This document shows, one piece after another, positions 62,204-64,000 of a stretch of 64,000 nt of DNA. Every line of letters starts with the position of its first letter. Position 1 is the first letter of the stretch. The notes below the pieces were generated by a model. That model did no database searches, had not been told where the DNA came from, and was given only the letters and a program-made list of their open reading frames with translations. The position numbers and the translations under genes are program-made. The stretch comes from Arthrobacter sp. M4 (lineage in GTDB: Bacteria; Actinomycetota; Actinomycetes; Actinomycetales; Micrococcaceae). Location of the stretch: contig NZ_JAIWYX010000009.1 in NCBI RefSeq assembly GCF_020251205.1, forward strand, positions 1 through 64,000. Reading direction: 5' to 3'.

Positions 62204-63067
62204 TCAGTCCTCCGGCCCGCGCTCGTCTGTCCCGTCAAGGCTGCCTTCCGGTGCTTTTTCTCCAGCCTCCACTGCCACGTCCACCGAGTTCCCGACCACC
62301 GGCATGGGGCATGTTCCATAGGGTGTGAATGCGCTGGGGTAGTTGATGGCGCGGTTGAAGTCGATAATGACGGTGCCGTCCGGCCGGGGCTTCGGAACGA
62401 AGACCTTGCGCCACTCGTCCGTGGTCCGTCCATTGGTCTCGTCATGGAAGGTGACGTTGAGGGCGCCCAGCTTTTCGGCTTCCGCGTGCAGCCTGACTTC
62501 GTGCGGCAAACCGGGTACGCGGAATACCACCTCACCCACCGAGCGGTGCACGCCGTCCACCAAGGGGTTGGCCGTACCGATGGGCACGTCGACGGGCTCG
62601 GGGTAGGGCTCGAACCGGCCTTCGAGAACCCAATCCGGGTTGAAGTCGTAGGTGGGGACGCTGGTGAATTCGGTCAGGACAGGCGAATCGTCGTCACGAG
62701 TCCGGATGGCATACTTGTCTGCCCGCATGGCCAGCTCCACCACCACGTGACGGCCGTCGTCGCCGCCGTATTGCACCCACATCAGGGACTCTTCATCCTG
62801 CAGCGTCGCTGTGTAGGTGCCATCCACCAGCTCACCGGTCTCCACGAACGTGAGGCCGTCCGCGGCGCTCGCGGTGAGAGTCGCCGTCGTACCGTCCGTG
62901 GACCACAGGCCTGGCGCGAGGTCGACGGTGGACGGCTGGCTGTCCAGCCATTGGAAGGAAGTGAGGGTCAGCCAGCCGTGGCTGACGGCCAGTGCCGCGT
63001 TGCGGCTGGTCCGGAAGCGCTGCCAGCGCTCCAGCTGTGCCTGGCTTGCTTCTGTGGCTGTACTCAT
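62204..63067 (-). CDS. DUF1684 domain-containing protein
   Basis: A 287-residue cytoplasmic protein of the DUF1684 family. The N-terminal block LERWQRFRTSRNAALAVSHGWLTLTSFQWLD is typical. The core includes VLEGRFEPYPEPVDVPIGTANPLVDGVHRSVGEVVF and FHDETNGRTTDEWRKVFVPKPRPDGTVIIDFNRAINYPSAFTPYGTCPMP, the family's most conserved stretch. Function unknown. ATG 63065-63067 lies behind GGAGGGG at four bases; the frame stays open upstream, but that part overlaps the ppc gene read backwards and is excluded. Confidence 0.88.
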   Translation of the reverse strand: MSTATEASQAQLERWQRFRTSRNAALAVSHGWLTLTSFQWLDSQPSTVDLAPGLWSTDGTTATLTASAADGLTFVETGELVDGTYTATLQDEESLMWVQYGGDDGRHVVVELAMRADKYAIRTRDDDSPVLTEFTSVPTYDFNPDWVLEGRFEPYPEPVDVPIGTANPLVDGVHRSVGEVVFRVPGLPHEVRLHAEAEKLGALNVTFHDETNGRTTDEWRKVFVPKPRPDGTVIIDFNRAINYPSAFTPYGTCPMPVVGNSVDVAVEAGEKAPEGSLDGTDERGPED

Positions 63068-63373
63068 CTGGCCCCTCCATTGCCTGCCTGCAGTGCCGTC
63101 ACCCCGGTTCGTCTGCGGGTGCATCCCGAACAACCATGCACCGTTGAAGGGCATTCCCGGAAGGCCTTGAATATCATGGAATGCATGGAGTGGTTGTTCA
63201 TCCTGGCCGCCTTCACCGGATGCGCCCCCACCCGCTACTCGGGACGCATCACTATCTGAGACACATTTCCCGCCTGCCAATCGGTGACGGGTAATATCCC
63301 CTAGGAACAAGTAAGCAGGCTCACAGTATCCAGCGCAGTGTACGAGCCACGTGCAAGACCGAAGGTAACTTTG
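63068..63373. other. 306-base divergent gap before ppc
   Basis: Contains promoter space for the DUF1684 and ppc genes. A 27-residue plus-strand frame (ATG 63176 to TGA 63259, MECMEWLFILAAFTGCAPT then RYSGRITI) resembles a lipoprotein signal peptide but has only GGAAGG 11 bases upstream. It could be a tiny gene or chance; I give it low weight. Confidence 0.4.
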
Positions 63374-64000
63374 ATGGTTGACACTGCCCAGAACCCCGAA
63401 ACCGACCTCGCCGCCGAACTGCGTGCGGATGTCCGGCGTGTATCCACGCTGCTTGGTGAGTCCCTGGTCCGCCAGCACGGTCCGGAACTGCTGGACCTCG
63501 TAGAACAGGTTCGCCTCCTCACCAAGGAATCCAAGGAAGCCGCCCGCGGCGGCGCTGATGCGACCGGCCCCTGGAGCGCGCACGACGTCGTAGCCCAGGT
63601 TCGCGAGTTGCTCGCCTCCCTGCCGCTGGACCAGGCGACCGACCTGGTGCGAGCCTTCGCGTTCTACTTCCACCTGGCCAACGCAGCCGAGCAGGTCCAC
63701 CGCGTCCGCGGCCTGCGCACGCGGCAGGAAAAGGACGGCTGGCTCGCCAAGGCCGTGGCTGATATCGCCGTCCAGGCAGGACCACACGTCCTCCAGGACG
63801 TTGTCAACGAACTGGATGTCCGGCCCATCTTTACGGCGCACCCCACGGAGGCCTCACGCCGGTCGGTGCTGGACAAAATCCGCAAACTCTCCGACATCCT
63901 GGCCGAGTCCACGGTGGAAGGCACCACGGCACGACGTCGCCAGGACCGACAGCTCGCCGAGATCATCGACCAGATGTGGCAGACCGATGAACTCCGGCAG
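63374..64000 (+). CDS. ppc: Phosphoenolpyruvate carboxylase, N-terminal part (3' truncated by window)
   Basis: PEP carboxylase fixes bicarbonate onto PEP to give oxaloacetate, replenishing the TCA cycle. The first 209 codons are present, open to the window edge. The catalytic motif [13 protein letters not shown] (His156) is intact, preceded by [22 protein letters not shown], another PEPC hallmark. ATG 63374 has GAAGG at 63361-63365 with 8-base spacing, and [17 protein letters not shown] follows. It is divergent from the DUF1684 gene. Confidence 0.95.
   Translation, partial: MVDTAQNPETDLAAELRADVRRVSTLLGESLVRQHGPELLDLVEQVRLLTKESKEAARGGADATGPWSAHDVVAQVRELLASLPLDQATDLVRAFAFYFHLANAAEQVHRVRGLRTRQEKDGWLAKAVADIAVQAGPHVLQDVVNELDVRPIFTAHPTEASRRSVLDKIRKLSDILAESTVEGTTARRRQDRQLAEIIDQMWQTDELRQ

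Overview
The window looks like chromosomal DNA of a high-GC actinobacterium of the family Micrococcaceae (Arthrobacter, Paenarthrobacter or Pseudarthrobacter type). The grounds are the GC-rich codon use, a DUF222/HNH (13E12-repeat) protein, a RamB-type regulator beside aceA, a DtxR/IdeR iron box, GlgP/GlgC glycogen enzymes, and several starts that look leaderless. Species assignment is inference. No tRNA, rRNA, CRISPR array, insertion sequence or prophage gene was seen.

Layout. 1-2100: end of glycogen phosphorylase (glgP), then ADP-glucose pyrophosphorylase (glgC). 2176-13354: a carbohydrate-uptake island. A LacI regulator diverges from a Gfo/Idh/MocA dehydrogenase, a hydroxypyruvate-isomerase-like TIM barrel, a ribose/inositol-type ABC importer (binding protein, permease, ATPase) and a second dehydrogenase. 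Two more dehydrogenases converge on these and diverge from a second LacI regulator. 13339-21827: TetR regulator, FrnE-like DsbA oxidoreductase, GT4 glycosyltransferase, glycogen-debranching-type enzyme, GNAT acetyltransferase, a repeat-rich gap, the DUF222/HNH protein and a TolB-like propeller. 21866-32648: a nine-gene minus-strand catabolic operon (three intact Gfo/Idh/MocA dehydrogenases, one degenerate paralogue, two TIM-barrel isomerases and a binding protein with two permeases but no ATPase), diverging from a ROK regulator.

32725-44718: a CynX/NimT-type transporter, then the glyoxylate shunt (aceB and aceA, separated by an unusual pair of structured inverted elements) and a RamB-like regulator diverging from aceA. 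Next come an SRPBCC protein and a two-component system in an operon with an orphan TAXI binding protein, diverging from an MHS-type transporter. 44727-53606: tgt, SRPBCC, hypothetical, NUDIX/DUF4916, VOC, YdeI, PAP2 phosphatase, small membrane protein, GH32 fructan hydrolase behind a leader with a strong terminator, and a small acidic protein. 53632-57551: an FbpABC-type iron(III) importer under an iron box. 57672-64000: GH76-like protein, secreted Ig-like protein, SDR plus acyl-CoA dehydrogenase pair, DUF1684 protein and the start of PEP carboxylase (ppc).

How it fits together. The dominant theme is carbon acquisition: glycogen storage, two clusters for oxidising sugars or polyols with NAD-dependent Gfo/Idh/MocA enzymes and TIM-barrel isomerases or lyases, fructan hydrolysis, organic-acid sensing and uptake, and anaplerosis (glyoxylate shunt, PEP carboxylase). 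The most unusual items are the covarying inverted hairpin elements between aceB and aceA, the catalytically degenerate Gfo/Idh/MocA paralogue translationally coupled to an intact one, the TAXI protein paired with a two-component system instead of a TRAP transporter, and the leader-peptide/terminator arrangement ahead of the GH32 gene.
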